Shown: positions 53,596 through 62,770 of the stretch, piece after piece
How positions within the stretch are numbered: the first letter of the stretch is position 1
How the letters are laid out: each line of letters starts with the position of its first letter
Source of the DNA: Desulfovibrio sp.
Lineage (GTDB): Bacteria > Desulfobacterota > Desulfovibrionia > Desulfovibrionales > Desulfovibrionaceae
Reading direction: 5' to 3'
Assembly (NCBI GenBank): GCA_031291035.1
Contig: JAISLI010000024.1
Coordinates: 23,641-87,640 of the forward strand
Length of the DNA stretch: 64,000 nucleotides
The notes under the pieces: model-generated
The model's database searches: none
What the model was told of the DNA's origin: nothing
What the model saw: only the letters and a program-made list of their open reading frames with translations
Translations under genes and position numbers: made by a program

Positions 53596-53923
53596 GGCGT
53601 CCGTTGTCCGTCTCCTGGGCCAGATCCTCAAAATTTCCTTCAAGACGATAGATGCGCCAGTCTCCGGCGGCCAGACTCCCCGCCCCGACTTCTTCGTCCA
53701 CATAGGCCCGCGCTGTCCGGGGGCTGCAGAAGACGGGAAATTCCTGCACTCCGGGATCCAGCACCACTTCCGCTCCGCCGGCGATATCCATGATATAATT
53801 GCCCGGCGCGAAAACGTAGAGAGCGGGACAGTCCGCCCCTCCCGGGGAGGGTTTCGGCGCGGGAACCTTGCCGGCGCACGAGGTCAGCAGCAGGGCAAAC
53901 AGCAACAGCGGCAAAGGGCGCAT
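53549..53923 (-). CDS. Small lipoprotein, hypothetical
   Basis: 124 residues from ATG 53923. A lipoprotein signal ends LLLTSC (C16). The mature part has a Pro-rich linker and then a compact domain (ALYVFAPGNYIMDIAGGAEV) of unknown fold. A longer open frame upstream belongs to a shadow reading of htpX. It starts 19 bases after htpX on the same strand, so the two are likely co-transcribed, and it overlaps the glycosyltransferase end by 47 bases. Confidence 0.62.
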   Translation of the reverse strand: MRPLPLLLFALLLTSCAGKVPAPKPSPGGADCPALYVFAPGNYIMDIAGGAEVVLDPGVQEFPVFCSPRTARAYVDEEVGAGSLAAGDWRIYRLEGNFEDLAQETDNGRLILKRLASAVDWVTE

Positions 53924-53942
53924 AATTCTTTCCCGTTCGTCC

Positions 53943-54797
53943 TCAACTGCGCGCCATACGCATAAGGCGCGCGATGCGTTCTTCCAGCGGCGGATGCGTA
54001 CTGAAAAGGCCGGCCATGCCGCCGGAGAGAAAAACCGGCGTGACGATGAACATCTGCTCCGTGCTCGGATTGCCCGCCCGCATGGGAATACACCCGGAGT
54101 ACTCCCCCAGCCGCGAGAGAGCGCCGGCCAGATCCTGCGGACGCCCGCAAAGCTCCGCGCCGGTATCGTCAGCCAGATATTCCCGTGACCGGGAAATGGC
54201 CATCTGGACGAGTCCGGCCGCAATGGGGGCCAGAAGGGCCAGGGCCAAGGCCGCCAGCGGGCCGGGCCCGCCCTCTTCATTATTCCTGCCGCCGCCAAAA
54301 ATGGCCGTGAACTGAAAAATGTTGGCCAGGGTCACTATGGCCGAAGCCATCACGCCGGCTATCGTCTGGATGAGGATGTCACGGTTGACAATGTGCCCGA
54401 TTTCGTGCGCGATGACCCCGCGCAACTGCTCGGGCGTCAGCAGGCGCAAAATGCCTTCCGTCGCGGCGACCACGGCGTGCCGCGGGTCTCGGCCCGTGGC
54501 GAAGGCATTGGGGGCCTCCTCCGGGACAATGCAGACGCGCGGTTTGGGGATGCCCGCTCTGGCGGACAGTTCCTCCACTATGCGGTGCAGATACGGCGCC
54601 TCTTCCGGCGCCGCCTCCCGCGCGCGGTACATGGAGAGCACGATTTTGTCCGAATACCAGTAGCTGCCCACATTCATCAGCAAGGCGAGTCCAAAGGCGA
54701 TAATGATGCCGGAGCGTCCGCCCATCATGCCGCCCAGAAGAATGATGATGCCGGAAAGCAGAGCCAGCAGGAACATGGTTTTTATCTGACTTGTCAT
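53943..54797 (-). CDS. htpX: Membrane metalloprotease HtpX
   Basis: 284 residues from ATG 54797, with GGGAG seven bases upstream. HtpX is a zinc M48 protease of the inner membrane that degrades misfolded membrane proteins. Two N-terminal membrane segments (about 5-25 and 28-45), the zinc motif HEIGHIVNRD (131-140), two further segments, and the third ligand Glu in SREYLADDTGAEL. PNAFATGRDPRHAVVAATEG is the family block before the active site. No damage seen. Confidence 0.94.
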   Translation of the reverse strand: MTSQIKTMFLLALLSGIIILLGGMMGGRSGIIIAFGLALLMNVGSYWYSDKIVLSMYRAREAAPEEAPYLHRIVEELSARAGIPKPRVCIVPEEAPNAFATGRDPRHAVVAATEGILRLLTPEQLRGVIAHEIGHIVNRDILIQTIAGVMASAIVTLANIFQFTAIFGGGRNNEEGGPGPLAALALALLAPIAAGLVQMAISRSREYLADDTGAELCGRPQDLAGALSRLGEYSGCIPMRAGNPSTEQMFIVTPVFLSGGMAGLFSTHPPLEERIARLMRMARS

Positions 54798-55215
54798 GGT
54801 GTCGCTCCCATGCGTATTTTCTTTTTGGATTCCACCCCGGCGCGGCCTCCGGGCAGAGATTGGGATGAAATATATCACTCTGGGCGATGTTTGTCCATTG
54901 CCGCTTCCGTCCCAGCAATTCTACAGCTATTAACGCTTGAAACAGTTCGCTCACGGCGGGCAAATCCTTGCCGGACCGTTCACCCGTTTCATTGTATAAA
55001 AAATGGCCTTGTTTCTGGCGAGAGGACATTTGGAGAACCATGGCAGATCCTGTTCGTTTCGACCGGTTTTTTACATTATGCAATGCGTTTCCTGTTCAAA
55101 ACGATACAGTATTTCATCTTATTTTACAAGATATTTCAAAATGTTGTTATATTTTCAGGACCGACCACTTATATCGGGCATATCATATGCCCACGACAAG
55201 CTTGGATCTTCGGCC
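54798..55215 (+). other. Gene-free region before tRNA-Val
   Basis: About 420 bases. It contains a family B repeat (54930-54996) and otherwise AT-rich sequence with no coding character. Open frames here resemble nothing and change composition at the repeat. Confidence 0.5.
54930..54996. repeat. Dispersed repeat family B, compact copy
   Basis: TTAACGCTTGAAACAGTTCG, then CTCACGGCGGGCAAATCCTT, then CCGTTCACCCGTTTCATTGT. It has the first and last modules of the 23819 copy fused with the middle missing. Confidence 0.65.
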
Positions 55216-55244
55216 TTGACTTTAAAATGTCCTTTATCTACATT
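55216..55244 (+). promoter_or_regulatory. Promoter of tRNA-Val
   Basis: TTGACT (55216-55221), 17-base spacer, TACATT (55239-55244), ten bases before the tRNA 5' end. Confidence 0.6.
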
Positions 55245-55254
55245 GAAACTATAG

Positions 55255-55330
55255 GGGCAGTTAGCTCAGTTGGAAGAGCATCGCCTTCACACGGCGAGGG
55301 CCACAGGTTCAAGTCCTGTACTGCCCACCA
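55255..55330 (+). tRNA. tRNA-Val (anticodon CAC)
   Basis: 76 bases with CCA encoded. Acceptor GGGCAGT pairs with ACTGCCC; D-arm GCTCAGTTGGAAGAGC; anticodon stem TCGCC/GGCGA around loop TTCACAC, anticodon CAC; T-arm ACAGG TTCAAGT CCTGT. Fully paired. It borders an accessory island to its right, and its 3' flank matches that of tRNA-Thr. Confidence 0.96.
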
Positions 55331-55337
55331 GTAATAC

Positions 55338-55443
55338 CAAGGCTTTTCGGGAAATATCCGAAAAGCCTTTTTCGTTGGCCACATATGTTGGCCACATATA
55401 GCCCCTCGTAAATCAATCCCCCCTACCCTTCCCATTCTTGTAG
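55338..55443 (+). repeat. tRNA-flanking repeat, copy 2 (after tRNA-Val)
   Basis: Almost identical to 35167-35270, including the terminator, the tandem GTTGGCCACATAT units and the C-rich tail; similarity ends just after ATTCTTGTA. It is in the same orientation as copy 1, 20.2 kb away. Confidence 0.85.
55339..55372 (+). terminator. Intrinsic terminator after tRNA-Val
   Basis: AAGGCTTTTCGG pairs with CCGAAAAGCCTT over a short AAATAT-type loop and is followed by T residues. One base change relative to the tRNA-Thr copy improves the stem. Confidence 0.8.
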
Positions 55444-55482
55444 CTTGAGGCGCAAAATTTTTGTGCCGGGATTGCTTTTTTC

Positions 55483-55510
55483 TTGACTTAATTGCTCTTT
55501 TATGTAGTAT
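55483..55510 (+). promoter_or_regulatory. Possible promoter of the small gene at 55555
   Basis: TTGACT (55483-55488), 16-base AT-rich spacer, TAGTAT (55505-55510). Confidence 0.45.
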
Positions 55511-55554
55511 AAGTTATGTGAATTACTAACCTTTTACTCAACAAGGAGCGAAAC

Positions 55555-55800
55555 ATGAAGAGGGAACGTGATGCAGTGGACCTGTCTATGAAGGCTGGCC
55601 AGGATTTGTTTCAGGTTTCGATGATGCTTGAGGAGCGGATGTCGGCCCCGTCCGGCCTTTGCCGGGAAGTTGGGAAGTTGGGCAGCAGATTTTATCTGCT
55701 GAATTATGCGAGGAACAAGATTGAGCGGTTGACCTTTGGTGCATATCGGTATCTGTATCGGTCGTGGAAGCTGAGGAAGGCTTATGGCGGATCTTCATGA
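55555..55800 (+). CDS. Small hypothetical protein
   Basis: 81 residues, with AGGAG seven bases before the ATG and a promoter-like sequence upstream. Basic and helix-prone (AGQDLFQVSMMLEERMSAPS, and a Tyr/Arg-rich C-terminus). No family is recognised. A longer reading on the opposite strand has no ribosome site and looks like chance. The gene is the first after the tRNA-Val repeat and probably belongs to the island. Confidence 0.45.
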   Translation: MKRERDAVDLSMKAGQDLFQVSMMLEERMSAPSGLCREVGKLGSRFYLLNYARNKIERLTFGAYRYLYRSWKLRKAYGGSS

Positions 55801-56341
55801 AGTGAGGGTGGGGAGTCTCTGTTTCCAGGATTGAGGAGGGGGGAACCCATCTGAGGCCGCTTGCAAAATGATTTGCGGGCGGTTTTTGTATTGGGACGTT
55901 CCGGATTTTCTCTTCTTTTTTGGTGCCGGAAGCTGTAAATCTGGCACACGTTCGGAAACTGGCATAAACGTACCGTATTTGTATTTTGTTCTTTCTCCAT
56001 ATCCCCACACAAGTCAAAGTTATCGCTGAGTACAAGGGCAATTCCACGCTGTAAAACAGTAGTAGTTCAATAAAGTTCATATTTAGGCTGTAGTTAAGTT
56101 TTGTATAGTTCATATATAGAACATCACGATTTTTGTTTTCTTGGAGTCTAGGCCGATTCTATGCAGGCTGTTTTTCGTTCTTATGTTGGCCGTATTTGGC
56201 TGGAACAAGATTAAAGTTATATCCATACGAGTTTAATTTTGGGCCGAAAACAAGAAGTTTCCCAAGTCTGAAAACAGCATGTAATGGGGAGCGAATTTCC
56301 AACTATCAAGACAAAAATATGAAAAAATATATTGTAAGCAC
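55801..56341 (+). other. AT-rich gene-free stretch in the island
   Basis: About 540 bases, visibly lower in GC than the core chromosome, with several stop codons in all frames. I see no RNA gene, repeat or reliable reading frame. Confidence 0.45.
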
Positions 56342-56370
56342 TTGACAATATTATGTTTTGTGATTATCTT
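56342..56370 (+). promoter_or_regulatory. Promoter of the hypothetical gene at 56414
   Basis: TTGACA (56342-56347), 17-base spacer, TATCTT (56365-56370), 44 bases before the start codon. Confidence 0.55.
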
Positions 56371-56413
56371 AATTCCAACAAGAACGATTAACATCTAACC
56401 AAGGGAGTTCGAC

Positions 56414-56809
56414 ATGCAAGTTTCAGAAAACCAAAATTCTGTGGTGGTCCCGGCGGGCGAATATTATCTTGGCGATCCGTGTTATGCTGTAAGGGACGAG
56501 GACTGGGAAGAGTTACTCGACACATGTGATAATTTCCGGGCCCCGATTGGGACTCTCCCCAATCGCTTGCAGGTGTTCGCGTTCCGGACGGCTAACGGGG
56601 ATGGGACATTTGCTTGCCCAGAGCTCGGAACCGATCTGGATGTTGACTCTGGATTGATCGGATTGGTTCCGTGGGAATACGCGGACTTTGCTCTGGAGAA
56701 TAACGGGATCCCGCGTGATTGTGGCGGGCGAGTCAGGTTCTCGGAGGATACGATCTGCATCAATCACAATGGGGTTCTCGATTTTATGTGCATTGCGATT
56801 GGCGCTTAA
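56414..56809 (+). CDS. Hypothetical protein, 3' end fused at a recombination junction
   Basis: 131 residues, with GGGAG upstream. The middle is distinctive ([20 protein letters not shown]) and resembles small proteins seen in phages and islands that share a [10 protein letters not shown] motif; no function is known to me. Its last ~10 codons (DFMCIAIGA) are made from DNA that reads FYVHCDW in the next frame, which belongs to the broken methylase gene. The natural C-terminus was therefore probably lost when the two sequences were joined near 56775. Confidence 0.55.
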   Translation: MQVSENQNSVVVPAGEYYLGDPCYAVRDEDWEELLDTCDNFRAPIGTLPNRLQVFAFRTANGDGTFACPELGTDLDVDSGLIGLVPWEYADFALENNGIPRDCGGRVRFSEDTICINHNGVLDFMCIAIGA

Positions 56810-58347
56810 GTGGATGCTTTAGACTTGTAATGGACGAAGTGTTTGGTAAAGATCTTTTCAGAAATGAAATTATATGGTGGTATAAAAGATGGAGTGGTGC
56901 AGCGAGTACTTATCAAAAAATGCACGATAATGTTTACTTTTATGCTAAAAGCTCCAATCATATTTTTAATGTCCAACATCAGCCATACTCCCAACCTGAT
57001 GCAATAGAAAATACTGTGAGAGGCGTTATTGATGGAAAGCTCGTGCGACTTAAAGATGAAAAAGGCAATTATCTTGAGCGAACGAAAAAAAATGTCGGAG
57101 TTCCGTGTCATGATGTCTTTGAAATCCAGCACATTCAACCGACGGCAGGGGAGCGTATAGGATATCCTACCCAAAAACCCGAAGCCCTGCTGGAACGCAT
57201 CATCAAAGCCTCTTCCAACGAAGGCGACCTGATAGCCGACTTTTTCTGCGGCTCCGGCACTACGGCGGCTGTGGCCGAAAAATTGGGCCGAAAATGGATT
57301 GCCACGGACTTGGGCAAATTCGCCATCCACACTACCCGCAAGCGCCTGATTGGCGTGCAGCGGCAGCTTAAAGCCGAAGGCAAGGACTACCGCGCCTTTG
57401 AAATCCTCAACCTGGGCAAATACGAGCGTCAGCACTACATCGCCGTAAATCCGGATTTGCGCGAAGAGCAAAAACGGCAACAGCTCGCCGCGAAAGAAGC
57501 GGCCTTTCTGGAACTCATCCTCAGCGCCTACCGGGCGGAAAAAACGGAAGGCTTCGCCGCCTTTCACGGCAAGAAGGCCGGGCGTCTGGTGGTGGTCGGC
57601 CCGGTCAACCTGCCCGTGACCCGCCTGTTTGTGGAGGAAATCATTCTGGAATGCCGCAAACACCACTTCACCAAAGTGGACGTTCTGGGCTTCGAGTTTG
57701 AAATGGGCCTGTTCCCCAATGTGCTGGACGAGGCCCGCGCCAAGGGCATCGACATCGCGCCCAAATACATCCCGGCCGAGGTCTTTGACAAGCGGGCGGT
57801 GGAAAAAAATCAGGTGGTCTTTCACGATGTGGCCTTTATTGAGGCAAAGCCCCTGTACGACAAAGAGCGGACCAACCGTATCGCCGTGCGGCTGACGGAT
57901 TTTTCCGTTTTTTATTCGCAGGATTCCCTCGCCGCCGTGGAAGTAAACCTGAAAAACAAGGCAAGCAAAATCGTGGTGGAACGCGGGCAAATCATCAAGA
58001 TCGAGAAAAACAGGGACGGCATTGTCTCCCGCGAAGTACTGACCCAAAAATGGACGGATTGGATTGATTACTGGTCTGTGGATTTCGACTTTGAAAGCAA
58101 GCGGGAGATCATCCGCGAGAAAAACCCGGATAGCGGCGAGTTCGAAGAAAAATGGACAGGCGATTTTGTCTTTGAAAACGAATGGCAGTCTTTCCGCACC
58201 AAAAAAGATCGCAACCTGGAACTGACCAGTGTTTTTTACGACTACAAGAACGAATCCGGGCGCAAAAAAATCGCCGTCAAGGTGGTGGATATTTTCGGCA
58301 ACGACACTATGACCATCATTGACGTGAATGTGGGGGGAAAGCGCTGA
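56779..58347 (+). pseudogene. Type III DNA methyltransferase (Mod), 5' part deleted
   Basis: The frame enters mid-gene at [20 protein letters not shown], a block that follows the DPPY motif in beta-class N6-adenine methylases, so catalytic motif IV and everything before it are missing. Downstream parts are present: [17 protein letters not shown], the [19 protein letters not shown] block, motif [21 protein letters not shown], and a ~330-residue C-terminal region. Possible restart at ATG 56830 has no ribosome site. The first ~390 bases (target-recognition part) are much more AT-rich than the rest. It overlaps res by one base (TGATG). Without DPPY it should not methylate DNA. Confidence 0.82.
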
Positions 58348-61034
58348 TGGCCCTGCACCCAAATTTCCCACGCTCGCCCCATGCCGTGCTTGACCCGGCC
58401 CTGCGCTGGTTTCCCGCTGACGAAACTTTGCGTGCCGCCGGCATGGAGAAACTCATGCCGCCCCTGGTGGCGAATGTGCGGCGCAAGGTCAAAGAATTCC
58501 GCGATTCCGGCTACGCCGGGGCCTCGGATACCAGCAAAAGCCTGCTCCGCTGGTGGTTCAGGGAAAAACATCTTGTTCCCCAGACGGACGGGACTACGGG
58601 AACGGGGACAGAATTTCAGTATTACTTCGCCCAGCGCGAGGCCCTGGAAAGCGTCATCTATTTGTATGACGTTGTGGGCGCGCGCGACAAATACGACCTG
58701 ATGCGCTTTGACGGTTCCGGCGCTGTGTCCGCCGGTATGTTTGATGAAACATGGCTGCGTTGCGTGATCAAAATGGCCACCGGCAGCGGCAAGACCAAAG
58801 TCATGAGCTTGGCCTTGGCCTGGAGCTTCTTCCACAAGCTGTATGAGCCGGATTCGGAACTGGCCCGCAATTTTCTCGTCATTGCCCCCAACATCATCGT
58901 GTTGGACAGAATTTACAAGGATTTTCAGGGACTGCACATCTTTTTTACCGATCCCGTCCTGCCGGACAACGGCTATGACGGGCGCAACTGGCGCGACGAC
59001 TTCCAGCTTACCCTGCACCGGCAGGATGAAGTGCGGGTGACCCGCCCCACAGGCAATATTTTTCTGACCAACATTCACCGCGTCTACGCCGGAGAAGATA
59101 TTCCTCCATCGCCGGATAACGATGACAGCATGGACTATTTTCTCGGACCTCGCCCCACCGGCGCGACCACAGACTCCAAGGTGGACCTGGGCATGATCGT
59201 GCGGGGTATTGACGAGTTGATGGTGCTGAACGACGAAGCCCATCATATTCATGACGCCAAGCTGGCCTGGTTCAAGTCCATTGAGGATATCCACAACCGC
59301 CTGTTACAGAAAGACGGACGATTGAGTCTGCAACTGGACGTAACCGCCACCCCCAAACACAATAACGGCGCGATCTTTGTCCAGACCGTGGCCGATTATC
59401 CGCTGGTGGAGGCCATTTATCAGGATGTGGTCAAGCATCCGGTGCTGCCGGATGCGCCCAGCCGGGAAAAGCTGCATGAACGGCAAAGCGCCAAATACAC
59501 GGAAAAATACGCGGATTATCTTGATCTCGGCGTCATTGAATGGCGCAAGGCGTATGAAGAACACCAAAAGCTCGGCAAAAAGGCCGTGCTGTTCGTCATG
59601 ACCGACGACACGCGCAACTGCGACGATGTGGCCGAATATCTCGAGTCACACTATCCGGATCTGAATGGCGGCGTCCTGATCATCCACACCAAGGATAATG
59701 GAGAGATTTCCGAAGCTTCTTCCGGCAAGGCCAAAGATGAACTGGAGAAACTCCGCGGTCTGTCCAACAGAATTGACGATGCGGACAGCCCGTACAAGGC
59801 CATCGTATCCGTGTTGATGCTCAAGGAAGGCTGGGACGTGCGCAATGTGACCACCATTGTCGGTCTGCGGGCCTATTCCGCAAAAAGCAACATTCTGCCG
59901 GAACAAACCTTGGGACGCGGCCTGCGCCGGATGTATCGCGGCGAAGTTGAGGAATATGTCAGCGTGGTAGGTACGGAAGCCTTCATGGAATTTGTGGAGT
60001 CCATTCAGGCCGAAGGCGTGGAGCTGGAGCGCAAGGCCATGGGCGAAGGCACTGGCCCCAAAACTCCGCTGGTGGTCGAAGTGGACAATGAAAATACCAA
60101 AAAGAACATTGACGCTCTGGATATTGAAATTCCGGTGCTCACGCCGCGTGTATGCAGAGAATACAAAAATCTTGCTGACCTGGACATAATGACCTTTGAC
60201 CACAAAAAGGTGGAATACAGGCTATTCACCGAGGAAGAGCAGCGCGAGATTGTTTTCCGCGATATCGTCAGCGGCGAAGTCACGCACACCACCACCCTGG
60301 ATTCCGCCGGAATCGCCGACTACCGGAGCGTGATCGGCTGGTTCGCTAGGGCTGTTATGAAGGACTTACGCCTGTTCAGCGGCTATGACGCGCTGTATGG
60401 CAAAGTCAAAACCTTTGTTCAGGACGAACTTTTCACCAGACCGGTGGACTTGGAACACCCCAACACCTTGCGCAATCTGTCGGAACTTGAAGCGACCAAA
60501 ACCATTCTTGAAACCTTCAAAAAAGCCGTCAACACCCTGACCATTCAGGACAAGGGCAACGCGGAAATCCGCGACACCATTAAACTGCGGAAGACCCGCC
60601 CATTTGTGGTGAAAGAGCAAAGTTTTCTGGTTCCGCAAAGAAGTCTCTTCAACCGCATTGTGGGCGACAGCCATTTTGAACTTGTCTTTGCCGGCTTTCT
60701 GGAAAAATGTGAAGACATCGTTTCCTATGCCAAAAATTATTTCGCCGTGAATTTCAAACTTGACTATATAAACGCAGACGGCAATATTTCCAACTACTAC
60801 CCGGATTTTATCGTCAAGCTGCCGGATAACAAGATTGTCATTGTGGAAACAAAAGGGTTGGAAGATTTGGATGTGCCGTTGAAAATGGCGCGATTAAAAC
60901 AGTGGTGCGAAGATATCAACCGGGTGCAGACGGAATTGTCGTTTGATTTTGTTTTTGTGGATCAGGAAGGCTTTGAGAAATACCAGCCGAAGAGTTTTCA
61001 GGAGTTGGTAAAAGGATTTAGTAACTACATCTGA
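58347..61034 (+). CDS. Type III restriction enzyme, Res subunit
   Basis: 895 residues, apparently intact. Superfamily 2 helicase/translocase with Walker A MATGSGKTKV (144-150), DEAH box LNDEAHH (296-299), and helicase motifs MLKEGWDVRNV and EQTLGRGLRRMYRG. The C-terminus has a PD-(D/E)xK nuclease: NYYPDFIVKL with D820, then IVIVETKG with E834 and K836. Type III Res acts only with Mod, which gives site specificity. Since Mod is truncated here, Res is likely silent or relies on a Mod encoded elsewhere. Start overlaps the mod stop. Confidence 0.92.
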   Translation: MALHPNFPRSPHAVLDPALRWFPADETLRAAGMEKLMPPLVANVRRKVKEFRDSGYAGASDTSKSLLRWWFREKHLVPQTDGTTGTGTEFQYYFAQREALESVIYLYDVVGARDKYDLMRFDGSGAVSAGMFDETWLRCVIKMATGSGKTKVMSLALAWSFFHKLYEPDSELARNFLVIAPNIIVLDRIYKDFQGLHIFFTDPVLPDNGYDGRNWRDDFQLTLHRQDEVRVTRPTGNIFLTNIHRVYAGEDIPPSPDNDDSMDYFLGPRPTGATTDSKVDLGMIVRGIDELMVLNDEAHHIHDAKLAWFKSIEDIHNRLLQKDGRLSLQLDVTATPKHNNGAIFVQTVADYPLVEAIYQDVVKHPVLPDAPSREKLHERQSAKYTEKYADYLDLGVIEWRKAYEEHQKLGKKAVLFVMTDDTRNCDDVAEYLESHYPDLNGGVLIIHTKDNGEISEASSGKAKDELEKLRGLSNRIDDADSPYKAIVSVLMLKEGWDVRNVTTIVGLRAYSAKSNILPEQTLGRGLRRMYRGEVEEYVSVVGTEAFMEFVESIQAEGVELERKAMGEGTGPKTPLVVEVDNENTKKNIDALDIEIPVLTPRVCREYKNLADLDIMTFDHKKVEYRLFTEEEQREIVFRDIVSGEVTHTTTLDSAGIADYRSVIGWFARAVMKDLRLFSGYDALYGKVKTFVQDELFTRPVDLEHPNTLRNLSELEATKTILETFKKAVNTLTIQDKGNAEIRDTIKLRKTRPFVVKEQSFLVPQRSLFNRIVGDSHFELVFAGFLEKCEDIVSYAKNYFAVNFKLDYINADGNISNYYPDFIVKLPDNKIVIVETKGLEDLDVPLKMARLKQWCEDINRVQTELSFDFVFVDQEGFEKYQPKSFQELVKGFSNYI

Positions 61035-61157
61035 AAACATTATATATAAATTTTTCTTTTCGATGACATTTTGCATTGCAGTACCTCAAATTTATATGGA
61101 TAATATTATTATATTTTGACCATAATTCTGTTAGTAAATTGAAATATTATCAACTCA

Positions 61158-62054
61158 TTACTCAAAAACTTCCCGGTCTGCGGCCTGCAGGAAGATGTTC
61201 AGACGCTTTTCCCAATCTTCCATGGTCATGGGGATTTTCCGTTGCGCCATATCCTCGGCAATGTCCAGGTAGGCGTTGACGATCCGGGAAAACAACTGAA
61301 GTTCCTCTTCCGTCAGGTAGTTTGGCGATAGTCACATCCGCCTTGATACTCTTGCCGTCCGGCGCGTCCTGCCGGGATGTCAGGCCCATGCGCTGTTTTT
61401 CGACGTCTGCGCGGGTATAGTGACCTCGGCGGCGGTATGGCCGTGAATAGCCCAATGCAGCTTGTTTTGCACTGTGGCGAAGAAACGCCGTGTCGTTTGC
61501 GCCGATTGGTCATAGTCCAAGGCTGTGGCATAAATATCCGTAATTTTTTGGTAAAATTTCCGCTCCGACATGCGGATTTCACGCACCTTCTGGAGTTGGC
61601 GCTCGAAGTACTCCTCCGTCAGGATGCTCCCGCCGTTCTTCAGCCGTTCGCTGTCCATCACCCAGCCCTGGATAGTGTAATCCTTGGCAATGGTGTTGAC
61701 CCATTTGCGGAACTGGACGGCCCGCTCGGAATTGACCTTGAAGCCCACAGCGATGACGGCTTGGAGAGCGTAATGCTTGGTATCGTAGGTCTTGCCGTCG
61801 GCGGCAGTTATCCGGAATTTCCGGATAACTGAATCCTCGCCCAGTTCGGCATCCCTGAAAATGTTCCGCAAATGTTCACTGATGGTGCGGACATCCACAT
61901 CGTACAGCACAGCCATCATTTTTTGCGTCAGCCAGATGTTCTCGTCCTGATAACGCATTTCCACTGAGGCGGGCTTGTCGCCGGTGGCCGCGACAAAGGT
62001 CAAATATTCCGCCGCCGAACTGCGGATAGTAATTTCTTTGCCGCCCTTAGCCAT
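61158..62054 (-). pseudogene. RhuM-family protein gene with two compensating frameshifts
   Basis: RhuM-type ('virulence protein RhuM') genes are common in islands and next to restriction systems; their function is unknown. The first frame (62054 to about 61420) is typical: ENIWLTQKMMAVLYDVDVRT, DAELGEDSVIRKF, HYALQAVIAVGFKVNSERAV. After HTAAEV the match moves to another frame (TRADVEKQRMGLTSRQDAPD to about 61325). It then returns to the first frame (YLTEEELQLFSRIVNAYLDI, ending LQAADREVFE at 61158). Read with both shifts the protein would be about 299 residues. As it stands translation stops at 61380. Sequencing error is possible but two events are needed. Confidence 0.78.
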
Positions 62055-62431
62055 TGGTCACGTCCATAAGTTTGATCATGGAATCAATGAAATCGGCTTG
62101 TTCCATAAGCCGTCCAGCACGTCCGGCAACGCAAAATCATGCTGGACTGGAAAAAGGCCTTGACGCGGCAGTGCTGTCCAGCATGTCCAGCCTGTCCGGC
62201 ACAAAAAATTGGAATCATCAATGAGCGTAAGCGCACGGGTCACGGCATTCTCCAAAGAAAAACCGGCCTTTTGAGGAGCCGACACTTCTGCGGCGTAACG
62301 CAGGCTGGCGGGAGAAGCTCCGTAAGACCATACCGCGCATTCCATAACCTTGTCCAGATATTTTTTCAAGCAAAAACAGGTAGTTCAAATATAGACGGGG
62401 AATTATCTCCCCGCAACCCGAAAAAAGTGCG
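62055..62431 (-). other. Degraded stretch between RhuM and the integrase remnant
   Basis: About 380 bases. A short minus-strand frame ends MEQADFIDSMIKLMDVTNG with its TAA overlapping the RhuM start, but it is closed upstream within about 30 codons. Other short frames carry no family signal. Probably decayed island DNA. Confidence 0.4.
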
Positions 62432-62770
62432 TCACCTTTGCTGGTTTCTTTCCAGTATTCTTTGCGGTTCCATAGTCGCTCGGCGCATTGAATCCGGCGC
62501 AAGGTGGCTGTATCGTTGCGTCATGATAATTGTTGAATGCCCCATGAGTTGGGCCACCGTGTACAGCGGGACGCCTTTCATCACCAGCCAGCTTGCGAAA
62601 GTATGCCGCAACGAGTGAAAAACAACGCGCTGCCGCCGATCCTGTATTTTAACCGGAAGGGGATTGCCTTCCGCATCCTCGGTAAATTCCCCCGTATTGT
62701 TGAAGCCGAGTTCGTCAATAACGCGGGCGAATGTGTCTGACACCCGGTCAGGCTCATCCGGACGCAGCAC
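62432..62770 (-). pseudogene. C-terminal fragment of a tyrosine integrase
   Basis: 112 codons. The catalytic box HSLRHTFASWLVMKGVPLYT, then LMGHSTIIMTQRYSHLAPDS with the nucleophilic Tyr are intact; they match phage/island integrases of the kind that use tRNA genes. The N-terminal DNA-binding domain and the first catalytic Arg are missing. The frame opens with GTG just below the EamA stop codon, so the gene was cut at this junction. It marks the right end of the island that begins at tRNA-Val. Confidence 0.8.

Noticed and set aside
53549..54298. 249-codon minus-strand frame covering the small lipoprotein
   Set aside because: Its first half is an out-of-frame reading of htpX; only the part from ATG 53923, which has a lipoprotein signal, is real.
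55586..56113. 175-codon minus-strand frame in the island
   Set aside because: Low-complexity Ser/Thr/Pro composition, no ribosome site, and it is antisense to a better-supported small gene.
56806..58371. 521-codon open frame on the minus strand across the mod gene
   Set aside because: It mirrors the coding bias of mod, has no ribosome site and no family resemblance; a shadow frame.
62055..62160. A gene ending MEQADFIDSMIKLMDVTNG before RhuM
   Set aside because: The frame is closed by a stop about 30 codons upstream and has no recognisable family; probably decayed DNA.
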